DNA from: Okeania sp. SIO3B5
GTDB taxonomy: Bacteria > Cyanobacteriota > Cyanobacteriia > Cyanobacteriales > Microcoleaceae
Length of the DNA stretch: 64,000 bases
NCBI RefSeq assembly: GCF_010692555.1
Contig: NZ_JAAHHG010000003.1
Span: forward strand, 34,190-98,189
Reading direction: 5' to 3'
In this document: positions 28,086 through 38,240 of the stretch, one piece after another
Layout of the letters: every line of letters begins with the position of its first letter
Numbering within the stretch: the stretch's first letter is position 1
Notes under the pieces: generated by a model
Database searches by the model: none
What the model was told of the DNA's origin: nothing
The model's input: the letters and a program-made list of their open reading frames with translations, nothing else
Translations under genes and position numbers: made by a program

Positions 28086-28088
<3 letters not shown>
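27507..28088 (+). CDS. COQ4 family protein
   Basis: The protein of about 193 residues holds the COQ4 signatures FPPNTLGGAYFQYM (the PxGTLGxxY element) and QTHDFFHLM (the HDxxH zinc site). The usual Glu some 12 residues after the second His is not in place; an EE pair follows later (VHAEEICIYS). COQ4 proteins act in quinone biosynthesis in eukaryotes and some bacteria; cyanobacterial members have no fixed role. The start is uncertain: ATG at 27507 or 27555. A longer frame from 27474 begins inside the tandem array. Confidence 0.7.
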
Positions 28089-28574
<486 letters not shown>

Positions 28575-28654
28575 CATACTAATATCATGTCCGGTTAAAT
28601 AATTAGACTTTGGTGGAAGGAACGCAGAAGCTTTTTCCCATTGTCACCTTAATT

Positions 28655-28884
28655 TTATACACGCTCCGATGCTACCGGAGATGATATTAGATCAACTTTA
28701 TGCAAGTATTTTAGGAAACAATTTTTCAGATTATTCTAATTTTCGTGCCAAACTACTAAAGTTAGGTTTCTTATCTGATACTGGGGTAAAAACATCTCGG
28801 GGTGCAGGTAGACCAGCTAGTCTTTATCGATTTAATTCTGAGGCATTCGCTTTAATTAAAGATAAACCTTTAATATTTATTTGA
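28655..28884 (+). pseudogene. C-terminal winged-helix relic of a NUDIX (NrtR-type) regulator
   Basis: MLPEMILDQLYASILGNNFS, then FRAKLLKLGFLSDTGVKTSR and GAGRPASLYRFNSEAFALIK match the C-terminal winged-helix domain of NrtR-like NUDIX proteins, including the GRPAxLYRF strand. The N-terminal NUDIX domain is missing; its place is taken by a lone family A end. It is probably not expressed. Confidence 0.6.
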
Positions 28885-28957
28885 TTGATAAGGAATTGAG
28901 AAAAAATTGAGACCTAGAAGCAATCTCTTCAACTTTAGGGTATCTATAGAGATTGCT

Positions 28958-30358
28958 TCAGGAATTACTTTGACATTCCTTTTTATTTTTTCTGTTTATA
29001 ATTTTTGCTTTGATAGTCAAAGTTTCCTGGTTGTCAGATTGAGCAACTCCTAAGTCTAGGAGATAATTTTGTAACTTTAATATTTCTTCAAGTTCCTGGT
29101 TGCGAAGTTGAGCGTTCCTTAAGTATTCGATATAATCTTTTGGTTTTGATGTATCTCCAATTTCCTGGTTGCCAAGTTGAGGGTTCTTGAAGCCTTCGAT
29201 ATAATCTTTTGACTTTAATATATCTTCAATTTCCTGGTTGCCAAGTTTAGTATCCCCTAAGTTTAGGAAATATTTTTGTGGCTTTGATAGATTTCCTACT
29301 TTCTGGTCGCGAAGTTGAGCGATCGCCAAGTCTAGGGGATGATCTTGTAGCTTTAATATATCTCCATACAGGTTAATAGTATAGTTAACAGGTTCACTTA
29401 GTTCTTCTCTTTTTGGCAAATTTTCCCATTTTTCGTTGGATTCTAATATTAAGTAACCATTCAGGAATATTGCTGCATTTGGATACTCTTTTTGTAGCTT
29501 TTTGAGAACATTATCTATATCTTTTTTGCTCTCAAATCTTATATTTTTCTCCTTAGTAGTAGTACAGTCATATACTTTTGATTGATATATGTGTGGCCAA
29601 ATCAAGATTGGTATCACTATCATTATAGTCAATATGAAACCAAGAGAATATAGTCTTATTGAAGACTTACTAATTTCCTGGCGCAAGATTCTCAGCAGAT
29701 AGATTATTCGATCGTATAGTTGATAGCCAAATTTGGCTAGGTAATCTTGCCAGATTCTCAGCAGATAGATTATTTGCTCGTATAGTTTGCCAAGTTTGGC
29801 TAGGTAAATTTTTAGTGAGAAGGGAGTAGGTGGTGGTATTGGAGGTTTAGGATCGATCTTAAATTTTTCTATTTCTTCGAGTTGTAAGGCTCTACTAGAA
29901 GCATCCATACTGAAAGATAACTGGTAAGAAGGAATAGCTGGATGTGGATCGCGATGCTCCCAAAATTCTGTGTATCCTTCTATCAATTTCTGATGAACTT
30001 CCTCCATATTTTTTGGGGAAATCAAAACATTTTCTTGACTTTTAATTCCCTGAATAACCACTCCTTCAATTATAAGTATTTCTCTCCCAAATTGATCTTT
30101 AAGAATCTCATCTCCTTCTTGAAAATTTAGGTCTTTTTGTGTGGCTTTTAAGATTCGATAAACTATCGTGAAATCTCCTACTTTTGAACCAAAAATTTGT
30201 CTAATAAATCCCTTTCCTGGTTCTACTAAATCTCCTTTCGTCACTCTTGCCAATAAGTTACCAGTCTTAGCTTCACAGATGAAATCAGGAGCTACAACTG
30301 TTCTGTAGTCAAGATAGCGGTTACGGCTTACTAAAAAAGGCCAAACTTCAATACTCAT
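28958..30358 (-). CDS. Membrane protein of the GTPase-WD40-dispanin operon, unknown function
   Basis: This 466-residue protein is of unknown family. The N-terminal 110 residues form a beta-rich domain (VVAPDFICEAKTGNLLARVT, FGREILIIEGVVIQG). Residues about 180-235 hold two near-copies of YLAKxG..LY(E/D)(Q/R)IIYLLRI. A single membrane helix follows (YSLGFILTIMIVIPILIWPH, about 240-260). After an exposed domain come five 23-residue repeats (for example YIEGFKNPQLGNQEIGDTSK) near residues 350-455. It is last in a same-strand series after the dispanin gene, 179 bases away. The large C-terminal part probably lies on the far side of the membrane. Confidence 0.6.
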   Translation of the reverse strand: MSIEVWPFLVSRNRYLDYRTVVAPDFICEAKTGNLLARVTKGDLVEPGKGFIRQIFGSKVGDFTIVYRILKATQKDLNFQEGDEILKDQFGREILIIEGVVIQGIKSQENVLISPKNMEEVHQKLIEGYTEFWEHRDPHPAIPSYQLSFSMDASSRALQLEEIEKFKIDPKPPIPPPTPFSLKIYLAKLGKLYEQIIYLLRIWQDYLAKFGYQLYDRIIYLLRILRQEISKSSIRLYSLGFILTIMIVIPILIWPHIYQSKVYDCTTTKEKNIRFESKKDIDNVLKKLQKEYPNAAIFLNGYLILESNEKWENLPKREELSEPVNYTINLYGDILKLQDHPLDLAIAQLRDQKVGNLSKPQKYFLNLGDTKLGNQEIEDILKSKDYIEGFKNPQLGNQEIGDTSKPKDYIEYLRNAQLRNQELEEILKLQNYLLDLGVAQSDNQETLTIKAKIINRKNKKECQSNS

Positions 30359-30537
30359 AGTTATAATTTAATAAATTTAGATTTTATATTGATGATTATT
30401 AATAACCTTTCACAGAAGTCAAAAGTTAAAAAAAACTATACCTCACAACTCTAAAAACTGCTACATTTATATTTGTATAATACCAATTTCATCAAATATT
30501 ACTACAGTGCTTTATTCTCCTACTAGGAGCCTATAGA

Positions 30538-30834
30538 TTAAGATGGTAACGAGCTTTTTTGAACGTAGTCTAAAACTCGAACCAGAACCAGAAGTATTGC
30601 CACTGGTATGAAACCAAACCAAAACCATTTCTTAGCACTTTTTGATGCTTTATCTGCTCCTTGATAGTCTGCCAATTGCAGTCGTGTCTTAGCTTGAGCT
30701 TTATAAACAATAGCAACAATTCCAAGTGGTAAACAAAACACTGCTAACTGTTCAAGTGCCAAACAGCATGGAAGAGTTAGTAAAATTGCTTGCGTTAGAT
30801 AGTTAGTAAAATTTTGTTTTGTAGTTGTCATAGG
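30538..30834 (-). CDS. CD225/dispanin family membrane protein
   Basis: With the start at MTTTKQNFTNYLTQAILLTL the protein is 98 residues. It has two membrane helices, and between them the CD225 signature CLPLGIVAIVYKAQAKTRLQ then LADYQGADKASKSAKKW. In animals this family includes the interferon-induced transmembrane proteins, which stiffen membranes against virus fusion; bacterial members are mostly unstudied. I prefer the inner ATG; the longer frame (start 30867) would overlap the upstream gene by 16 bases. It follows the GTPase-WD40 gene directly, so the two are likely cotranscribed. Confidence 0.85.
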   Translation of the reverse strand, partial: PMTTTKQNFTNYLTQAILLTLPCCLALEQLAVFCLPLGIVAIVYKAQAKTRLQLADYQGADKASKSAKKWFWFGFIPVAILLVLVRVLDYVQKSSLPS

Positions 30835-30851
30835 TTTACTTAAACTGTATT

Positions 30852-32798
30852 TTATACAATTTGCCAAATTTTAATCGTTTTGTCATCACTGCCACTAGCT
30901 AAGGTCTGATTATCTGGACTAAAAGCTAGGGTGGTGATAATACCAGTGTGCCCGGTTAAAGCAGTTTTTAAAGTTCCGGTTGATAAATTCCAAACCTTGA
31001 TTGTGCAATCATTACTTCCACTGGCAAGGATGTGGTTATCTGGACTAATCGCCAGAGACCAAATTGCTCCGGTGTGTCCTTCCAAATTATACCTGAGATT
31101 CCAGGTTTTCGTATCCCACACATAGATAGTTTTGTCTCCACAACCACTAACCAACATTTTACCATCTGAACTAAAGGCTAAAGCTTTGATAAAACTAGGA
31201 TGCTTGAGGGCAAGAAATTTCAGAAATTTATCATTTTTAATGGGCAGTTCCCAAATCAGCATTTTCTTGTCTGTACCAGCAGTAGCTAAAGTTTGCCCAT
31301 TGGGAGAAACAGCAAGAGCATAAACATAGCCTTGATGTTCGCTTAAACTGTGTATTACTCTGGCATGATTAGTTTTTAACTGCCAGACTTTCACAGTTCG
31401 ATCTCGACTACCACTAATCAGTGTGCTCCCGTCAGGACTAACAACAAATCCATCGATCGGTTCGGAATGTTCCTTCAACGGTTTATACAAGAGTTTTCCT
31501 GTATTGGCATCCCATACCTTAATACTTTTATCTGCACTCGCAGTAAACAGCAGTTTATCGTCCTGACTAAGATTTGCTAGTACCCAACCTGATTTTTCCT
31601 GCACAATTTTTTTCTGTAAATTTCCCCGTGCAACATCCCAAAACAGAACTTTTCTGTCATCGCTGGAACTGAAAAGAGTTTTACCATCAGATGTGAAACC
31701 AACCGAACACACTACTTTTTCATGTTTTGTTAAATTATGGATGGGTTCAGGAGCAAAAAGAACTTCTCCTCCTAAATTAGCTTCTGGAAATCTCTCCTCA
31801 AAATCTTTGAGATGTTTCAAGAAAATAATAACCAAGTGCTTAAGTGCTGTTTCCCAATCTCTCACTTCTTGTAAATATTTTTCTTTATCTGGATGAGCTA
31901 GTTCGTTTAAAACAAACTGATGAATTAGGTAATCTAAAGAAGGAAAAGAATTTTTAAATAAATCCCACACGGGAATTTTTTCTGAGGATGCTTTTGAGGC
32001 TTTAATATCAGTTTTTACCCCATCAATTAATACATAAGCAATAGGAATTTCTAACTGGAAAGGTTTAGGAATTGCACCTGGTTTCTTTTTCATCGAACCA
32101 TCATCCTGGAGGGTTGCAAAGTCCATACCAATAGAACTTACAGGAATTAGACGTACTGGAGAACCAGCTTTGATTCTACTATGAACTACATTCTTAAAGT
32201 CATCGACTTTTTCTAGCAGAAATTCTGTTATTTCTGAGAGCTTATAATTATCTTTAAGCAAATCCCACTTACTGATAATAAAATGAACGGGGGTGTCTCT
32301 TTTACAGAGATTTACCAATTGCATCATGTTAGGTAAATCTCTTAGCAATAATTGTCTAACTGCTTCATTATCTAGGTCTTTTCCTTGCGTTAATTTCAAC
32401 AATTTCAGACCATCAATCATCACCAACACTGCATTTGCTTTCGAGACTTCTTGTTGAAAATCCAAAATGTCGTATTCACCTTCTAATATATCTGTAAGTA
32501 TGGAGCCTGGATAGTCAGTATAGGTAAACTGACAAACTGGAAACTTTTCAAGAGCAAGATTTGTGACGCAACAAGTAAATATTGTCTCTGTTACATATAT
32601 TGTTGTACCCGGCCAATCTTTATTTGGATCGTCTATTTTTGAATAAATTTCATTCAGTTTAATACGTTGCGGATGATTGGGGACTTCCAGGAAAAATCTT
32701 TCGCTGGTTGGAGTAGATAATTGCCTAAAAAAACTAGCTAAAAATACTGTTTTGCCCGATCCAGATGGTCCTAAAGTAATAATATTGTAATTTTTCAT
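30852..32798 (-). CDS. P-loop GTPase fused to a seven-blade WD40 propeller
   Basis: The protein has about 648 residues. G1 is GPSGSGKT (residues 10-17), G3 is TDYPG (about 95) and G4 is SKWD (about 188). A conserved block VRLIPVSSIGMDFATLQDDG then PKPF is shared with the neighbouring paralogue. Residues about 375-648 contain seven WD40 repeats, from SVGFTSDGKTLFSSSDDRKV to LASGSDDKTIKIWQ, one complete propeller. The SKWD in place of NKxD fits a divergent GTPase. I start at MKNYNIITLG to align with the paralogue; an ATG two codons upstream is possible. The propeller may sense a partner protein. Confidence 0.85.
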   Translation of the reverse strand: MKNYNIITLGPSGSGKTVFLASFFRQLSTPTSERFFLEVPNHPQRIKLNEIYSKIDDPNKDWPGTTIYVTETIFTCCVTNLALEKFPVCQFTYTDYPGSILTDILEGEYDILDFQQEVSKANAVLVMIDGLKLLKLTQGKDLDNEAVRQLLLRDLPNMMQLVNLCKRDTPVHFIISKWDLLKDNYKLSEITEFLLEKVDDFKNVVHSRIKAGSPVRLIPVSSIGMDFATLQDDGSMKKKPGAIPKPFQLEIPIAYVLIDGVKTDIKASKASSEKIPVWDLFKNSFPSLDYLIHQFVLNELAHPDKEKYLQEVRDWETALKHLVIIFLKHLKDFEERFPEANLGGEVLFAPEPIHNLTKHEKVVCSVGFTSDGKTLFSSSDDRKVLFWDVARGNLQKKIVQEKSGWVLANLSQDDKLLFTASADKSIKVWDANTGKLLYKPLKEHSEPIDGFVVSPDGSTLISGSRDRTVKVWQLKTNHARVIHSLSEHQGYVYALAVSPNGQTLATAGTDKKMLIWELPIKNDKFLKFLALKHPSFIKALAFSSDGKMLVSGCGDKTIYVWDTKTWNLRYNLEGHTGAIWSLAISPDNHILASGSNDCTIKVWNLSTGTLKTALTGHTGIITTLAFSPDNQTLASGSDDKTIKIWQIV

Positions 32799-32837
32799 AT
32801 TCATTTCTTAACTTTTAATTTTCATAATGATGATACT

Positions 32838-34031
32838 TCATTGCTTTAGTTTATCTACGATAATTTCAGAGTCAGGAAAATCTTCGGTTAGTTTATTACT
32901 AATATATATAAAAGTTGTAATAGCACTTTTAAGGGCTGTTGTTTCATCATTGATTTTTAAAATAGATTCATCTCTTATTTCACGAAGTTCAGCTAATTGT
33001 TTATCATTTTTTTGAAGTCTTTTCTGAACTCTTGCGAATACTAAGTCATCAACTTTTTTGAGTGCTTCTTTTATAAATTTGATTAATAATTGTTCCTCAT
33101 ACTTCTCTTCATCTAAGATAACTGAAACTAAAAAATTAAGAGTTATATCAATCAACATCTTGAATTTTAATGTTGCTCTTAAGAATTGATTTAATATACT
33201 ATCTTCACCAATATTTTTGTCGTTAATATTAGTTAGTCGTTTAAGATTTACCTGAACCTCTTTCTCTAAAATATCTGGTATAACACAAGATACAGGAACT
33301 CCCATGTGAAAAGGACGTGGAATTGAACCTGCAATCTTTTTCATACTTCCATCAGGTTGAGGTGTTGCAAAACCAGAACCTATTGAACTTACTGGAATCA
33401 GGCGTACTGGAGAACCTTCTTTATTTCGATTAACAACTAATTCTTTAAACTCAGGAATTTTTAGGAGGTGATCGCTTATTTCTTTTAAACCAAAATTATC
33501 ATTTTCCAGCAAATCCCATTTACTAATTACAAACTGAATTGGTGCTTGACAATAGGACATCCACTTAATTATTGGTGGTAAATCTTCGTTTAAAAAATTA
33601 TCAATCTTTTGTTCATTATTATTATTCATTAATGCTTGAATTTTTTGACCATCTAAAAGACCCAAAATTGCATCAGCTTGTTTGATTATTTCTTGTAGCT
33701 GATAATCTTCTTTATCCATTCTTGTGAAACGATCGCCAGCATAATCAAAATAAATAAACTCACAAATTGGAAAGTTTTCCAGGTTAGGGTTCCTGATACA
33801 ACAAGTAAACCTCCACTCATCTATATTACCAGCAATATTCGCTCTAGGCCATTTTCCTCCAGCGATCAATTCTGTATAAATTTGATTGAGTCGCCTCTGT
33901 TGGTTGAAATCCTCAGCTTCAAGATAGAAACCATATTCTCCTTGGGTTGATAATGACCTAAACATACTGGCCATAAATACAGTTTTGCCTGCACCAGACG
34001 CTCCTAAAGTTAATATTTTGTAACTTTTCAT
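32838..34031 (-). CDS. P-loop GTPase, paralogue of the WD40-fused one
   Basis: This 397-residue protein has G1 GASGAGKT (10-17), G3 FDYAG, G4 SKWD, and the conserved VRLIPVSSIGSGFATPQPDG then PRPFHMG. The first 250 residues align with the GTPase half of the WD40 protein. The C-terminal 150 residues are helical and charged (LKKVDDLVFARVQKRLQKND), unlike the partner. It is first in the operon, 39 bases before the next gene. Two related GTPases with different tails suggest a heterodimer; that is inference. Confidence 0.85.
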   Translation of the reverse strand: MKSYKILTLGASGAGKTVFMASMFRSLSTQGEYGFYLEAEDFNQQRRLNQIYTELIAGGKWPRANIAGNIDEWRFTCCIRNPNLENFPICEFIYFDYAGDRFTRMDKEDYQLQEIIKQADAILGLLDGQKIQALMNNNNEQKIDNFLNEDLPPIIKWMSYCQAPIQFVISKWDLLENDNFGLKEISDHLLKIPEFKELVVNRNKEGSPVRLIPVSSIGSGFATPQPDGSMKKIAGSIPRPFHMGVPVSCVIPDILEKEVQVNLKRLTNINDKNIGEDSILNQFLRATLKFKMLIDITLNFLVSVILDEEKYEEQLLIKFIKEALKKVDDLVFARVQKRLQKNDKQLAELREIRDESILKINDETTALKSAITTFIYISNKLTEDFPDSEIIVDKLKQ

Positions 34032-34393
34032 TACCTAAATTTCCTCTGAAAATAGAATCATGCCAAGTGTAATATTACTAGAGTAATTTCAACAGTTTTT
34101 TTAGATATTCTGAGTCTAGCATTACTTTTTAAGCTGAGGTAAGAAACTGTCTGTAAGTCTTGCTTGACGATAATTTTAGGGAAAATTATATTGAAATAAT
34201 TGAAATAGGGATACTTAAGTAAAAATATATTAAATTTTTCAAACTTTTTTTGATTTGGATAAATTTAGATGTTTTGAAGAAGGATATTTACAAGGAATTG
34301 AGATTTTAGCCTTTTACAAAAGTTTTCAAGTCAATGAACCACAGAAAAAAATGATAATCCTGTAAGGACGTTGCATTCAACTTCCCTATCATT

Positions 34394-34575
34394 GTAAACA
34401 TTCAGCTATTAGCTGTCAGCTTTCAGCAATAAAAACTTCTACCTTAAAGAGGATATTTAAACGAATATAGACTTGAAAACTGGCTTTTGTAGCAAGATTC
34501 ATTCTAAATAATAAAGCTTTTATCAGAAACTAAAAGCAATAGCTTATAGCTTATAGCTGAGGGCTGAATGCTTAC
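34394..34575. mobile_element. MITE family C (CTATCATT duplication)
   Basis: GTAAACATTCAGC to GGCTGAATGCTTAC, flanked by CTATCATT at 34386-34393 and 34576-34583. It lies 36 bases before the glycosidase start. A palindromic repeat unit (GTAAGGACGTTGCATTCAAC) abuts it on the left. The interval 34032-34393 shows no gene. Confidence 0.9.
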
Positions 34576-34611
34576 CTATCATTTGTCAAAAATATTTATC
34601 AAATTAGTATA

Positions 34612-35451
34612 ATGAACAAAAAAAGTCTAACTTTAACCGGATTATTTTTAACAACGTTCCTCCTAATAACAATAAACTTATTTTCTGCCCAAAATGCCGA
34701 AAGTAAATCACAAAACCCCCTATCTCTTGGTTTCCAAATTATTAACAATTCTCAGGGAACAACTCTTTATCAAAAAGATTTAGATTATGTACAAGTTGCT
34801 GATTTAACTCAAGGTGCAAAAATTAATTTTATCTATGGAAATATCACAGACTTAGGTACTAAAAAAGGAGCTTACGGCGGTAACGATCCACAATTTGAAC
34901 GTCAGAAAATATCACAAGTATGGTCTAACTTATATTCAGAAAATTCAAGTTTATTTTGCATCACTAATGGTCAATTTTTTAGAAATGATAAAAACTCCTC
35001 TACAGGATTAGCATTTCCTGTCAAGTCAGATGGAATTATAGTTAGTGATGGTTATGCAGGAGAAATAGAATTTCCTGATGAAAAGTTAATGCTAGAAGTC
35101 TGGAAAGATAGAGCATTAATAAGTAAGTTTCAGCCAAAAAATTTGCAATTATCAACAGCACCTAATCTTATTGTTGGTTTACAGGAAAATGCAGATAAAG
35201 GAGTAGAAAATCAAACAGGTAGAACATTTATTGGAGTTAAAGATAAAGATGGCGATCGCCTCAATGAAACAATTTTAATTTTTACTTCTAAACAAGCAAC
35301 TCAACCCCATGCAACTCAAGTTTTAAAAAGTTTCGGTGCCACTCAAGTAATAATGTTAGATGGTGGAGGTTCTACACAATTAATTTGTCAGGGGAATAAT
35401 TATATAACTTCACCAAGAACCCTACCTCAAATGATTGCTATATTAGGGTAG
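34612..35451 (+). CDS. Exported phosphodiester glycosidase (NAGPA/DUF2233)
   Basis: This 279-residue protein has an N-terminal signal helix (LTLTGLFLTTFLLITINLFS) cut near QNAES. The NAGPA domain motifs follow: FCITNGQFFRNDKNSS, QTGRTFIGVKDKDGDRLNET and VIMLDGGGSTQLIC. Enzymes of this family cleave sugar-1-phosphodiesters. A cell-envelope or exopolysaccharide role is likely; the exact substrate is not known. It is monocistronic. Confidence 0.85.
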   Translation: MNKKSLTLTGLFLTTFLLITINLFSAQNAESKSQNPLSLGFQIINNSQGTTLYQKDLDYVQVADLTQGAKINFIYGNITDLGTKKGAYGGNDPQFERQKISQVWSNLYSENSSLFCITNGQFFRNDKNSSTGLAFPVKSDGIIVSDGYAGEIEFPDEKLMLEVWKDRALISKFQPKNLQLSTAPNLIVGLQENADKGVENQTGRTFIGVKDKDGDRLNETILIFTSKQATQPHATQVLKSFGATQVIMLDGGGSTQLICQGNNYITSPRTLPQMIAILG

Positions 35452-35639
35452 TTTTATGAAGATTTGGTAAATTTATTGAGACTTTTTAGGTGTTTATTTA
35501 CAGCGCTTTTCAAGTCGATGAACCACATCTTCACAAACAAAACCTTGTAGGGACATTCCATGGAACGTCCCTACAGTGGTTTACTCAAATGAAAACTGCT
35601 GTAAAGATTCGGTGTGGGAGTAATTTTTCTAATTTGTAA

Positions 35640-35705
35640 CGATATGGAGAAAAGTTTAGATAAAGTTCAATAGCTTTTTGATAAGAAGCGATCGCCTCTT
35701 CTTAG
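35640..35705 (-). pseudogene. TPR gene fragment
   Basis: The minus strand reads EAIASYQKAIELYLNFSPYR, a lone TPR helix pair with no start or stop near it. The rest of 35452-35940 holds palindromic repeats (GTAGGGACATTCCATGGAAC) and a decayed family B element (35786-35850). Confidence 0.5.
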
Positions 35706-36098
35706 TTACATTTATTGCTACAATTAAAGAATTTTAACAAGTTTACAGACTGATTATACTAATTTTCCAATGAAATTATACGCAATCTTTAGGGGTTAAC
35801 AGCCGTTAACCCCTACTATCTATGATATAGCGTTTTTGAGTAAGTCCTGTTTACTAATTTTCCCCAGAGGAATTTCTGGAATTAACTCCTCAAATTTCGC
35901 CAATTCCATCCTTATCTTTTCATTTCGCTAAATCTATTCATATCGCTAATCACTAATTTCCACAATAGCTTCTCCAACTTCTAGCATTCGTAATGCTTCA
36001 GCAAAAGTATTGCTCAAAATTAGTCGCAGGTTTCTGTTAGTAACATTCCCACAAGTCAACCAAAGAATTTGAGGAGGAGTTCCTAAACGATTAACTAA

Positions 36099-36245
36099 TA
36101 TCATGTCCGGATAATTAGTTATAAAAAAACTTTCTCCTTCAACTCCAGTTCTTCTTCTTTCTTCCCTCTTTCCTCCTGACTCCTGACTCCTGAGGACTGA
36201 CTCCTCCGTAGTTATTTATTTATAACTGTTCAACCGGACATGATA
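36099..36245. mobile_element. MITE family A inserted in the PIN-like toxin gene
   Basis: TATCATGTCCGGATAAT to CCGGACATGATA, flanked by TAA at 36096-36098 and 36246-36248. It separates the codons for VEL and VNR of the toxin. Confidence 0.92.
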
Positions 36246-36337
36246 TAACTCGACAAAATCACTGTCTTTACTAACAATAACTACACCAGGGTTTCTTGCA
36301 GCATTGAAAATATCTATATCTTCAGCATCTCGTAACC

Positions 36338-37697
36338 GTACGAATTAAACTGTAGAAAATTGCAGTTGTTAAATTCTTGATATTGGATTAACCAATATAG
36401 GCGCTCTCGGCACAGCTCACTATTCCCTCGCCACTAAATGCCTCTGGGAATTTCTTTCTGATTATCGCATATACTGCCATTAATATCGGCATTAATCACT
36501 TTACCTGTTCCACTTCTAAACAAACCGCGTTTGACTCGTTTTCCCACATAATTCTCATGGCGTATGGGCAATTCTAGGTCAAGTGCAGAAGTTTTACTGG
36601 TGTAACAATCTTGCTGTTTCCATAACTTTGATGCCAGCAAGTTCACATTTATAAGTTATCTGTTGAATTAGCTTAGAGTGCGGTATTTGGGTAAAGTTTT
36701 GATTGTTTTTTTTACATAAGTTTGCACCTTGTTTCCAGTTATCATTTTTTCCAATTACTACAGTACCAATATTATTAGTCACTAAATAATTAACCACTAA
36801 CTTGCTGGTGTTATGCAGGTAATTCTCGACAAAACGATTTCGGTGATAGGTTAACGCTTCAATCTTACGACTGGTTTTTCTGTTGCCTTTGAGGTGACTT
36901 TGGTACTTAGCTTTACGCTTGTTATATAATTGATTGACGCTTTTTAGTGGCTTCCCGTTAATCAGCAGTGGTTTGACACCAGGCTGGCTTTGTAGATAGA
37001 GCGACTATACGGTCAATTCCTAAATCTATTCCTGCTACATATGTGGACTCCATCCGTGGTTGGGATGTTTTTTCATATACTACTTCAATTATATAGCAAC
37101 CAGTGGCAGGTACTATTCTGACTTCAACTACAGTATCCACAACTACAGGTATGCATGATTTCACTCATTGATAAGTGACAAATACCATTCTTCAAAGGGG
37201 CTTTATAGACTGATTCCTTTGAATAGATAACTACATTTCTACCTTTGGTTTTGTCCTTATATTTGGGTATTTTGGGCTTACCCAAAAACTTCCCTGGATG
37301 TGCGTGACCATTCTTTTATCGCCTGAAAATAACCACGCCAAGTTGCAATCAAGGATTTGATTATTTGTTTTGATACTTTAGTTGGTAATGCTCTGTAAGC
37401 ATCGCTATCTTTGGTGGTGTGGTAAAGTTTAGTTAAATCCAGACTATGACCAGTACAAAAAAAATGCTGACGACAGTAATAATTAGCCAAATTATACAAG
37501 TTTTTTGACTTAAAGGCTAAATCATCGCACAACTGCCAATACTGGTGTGCTTGTCTAATAATATGTCTGTCAACAACTCTCATTGGACGCTCAACTCCCA
37601 CTCGGCTTTGTGGTAACAAAAGTTAATTCTATTATGTTAGAACACTTTTATTGATTTTACAACTATTTTCTACGGTTTAAGTTTAACAGTTAATTAC
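36338..37697 (-). mobile_element. Degenerate tnpB element with imperfect inverted ends
   Basis: TTAAACTGTAGAAAAT (36345-36360) and ATTTTCTACGGTTTAA (37665-37680) are inverses with one mismatch. The element lies between the codons for DLG and LRD of the toxin gene; a few extra bases lie outside the inverted ends. Its length of about 1.35 kb equals that of the intact tnpB element at 44971. Confidence 0.8.
36434..37598 (-). pseudogene. tnpB (IS200/IS605 OrfB) with several frameshifts
   Basis: Pieces in different frames line up with the intact TnpB at 44991. They are MRVVDRHIIRQAHQYWQLCD (N-terminus), then VSKQIIKSLIATWRGYF, VEVRIVPATGCYIIEVVYEK, GIDLGIDRIVALSTK (first RuvC Asp) and NIGTVVIGKNDNWKQGANL. 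The end has VINADINGSI in place of NADVNGSL. At least three frame breaks make it non-functional. Confidence 0.88.
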
Positions 37698-37788
37698 CCC
37701 AAATCTCTAAGAGCTGTAGCATTAACATGAAAAGTTTCGACCAACCAATTAGCTAAATTTGGAGGAAGTTGGGCATCAATCCAAAAAT

Positions 37789-38019
37789 TCATACTGTTAA
37801 CTTAGGGATATTAGTTCGTCGGGAAGCAAACAACAAACAAGCTTGAATATCCTCCGCTTCCAAGTCTGGAAAATCTTCTAAAATTTCTCCAATACCAACA
37901 TTTTCTGCCAGCATCTCTAAAATATCAGAAACACGAATTCGCATTCCTCGAATGCAAGGTCTCCCTCCACATTGTTTGGGGTTATAAGTAATTCGATTAA
38001 GCAAACTATTTGCAGTCAT
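37789..38019 (-). CDS. DUF433 antitoxin
   Basis: This 76-residue protein starts MTANSLLNRITYNPKQCGGR and continues with PCIRGMRIRVSDILEMLAEN and EDFPDLEAEDIQACLLFASR, the full DUF433 pattern. DUF433 proteins pair with DUF5615 PIN-like toxins in cyanobacteria. The stop overlaps the toxin ATG. The antitoxin is intact although its toxin is broken. Confidence 0.9.
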   Translation of the reverse strand: MTANSLLNRITYNPKQCGGRPCIRGMRIRVSDILEMLAENVGIGEILEDFPDLEAEDIQACLLFASRRTNIPKLTV

Positions 38020-38120
38020 TTTAGTTGAATTTATTGCTACAATTAAACAATTTTAACAGGAATTACCATAAATTATCAATTACTTCCCCCCTTCATACCT
38101 GTTCCGTGTTCCCTATTCCC

Positions 38121-38224
38121 TCTTTTCTGAAGATATCTAATATTTACTCCTTCTTCCTTCTTCCCTCTTCCCTCTTTTCTAAAGATATCTAATATTTACT
38201 CCTTCTTCCTTCTTCCCTCTTCCT
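38121..38224. repeat. 52-bp direct repeat (two units)
   Basis: TCTTTTCTGAAGATATCTAA and TCTTTTCTAAAGATATCTAA open two units 52 bases apart, each with a TTCTTCCTTCTTCCCTC tract. Confidence 0.85.
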
Positions 38225-38240
38225 TCTTTCTTATCGCCAA

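Larger units (their letters stand above)
35946..37792 (-). pseudogene. DUF5615 PIN-like toxin gene broken twice by mobile elements
   Basis: The start ATG at 37792 overlaps the stop of the DUF433 antitoxin (ATGA). The frame reads MNFWIDAQLPPNLANWLVET to NATALRDLG, then a tnpB element intervenes. It resumes with LRDAEDIDIFNAARNPGVVI and VSKDSDFVEL, then a family A MITE, then VNRLGTPPQILWLTCGNVTN to GEAIVEISD and TAG at 35946. Rejoining all parts gives 111 residues, the normal size of a DUF5615 PIN-like ribonuclease toxin with its acidic residues kept. As it stands only a 32-residue N-terminal piece is encoded. Confidence 0.9.
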
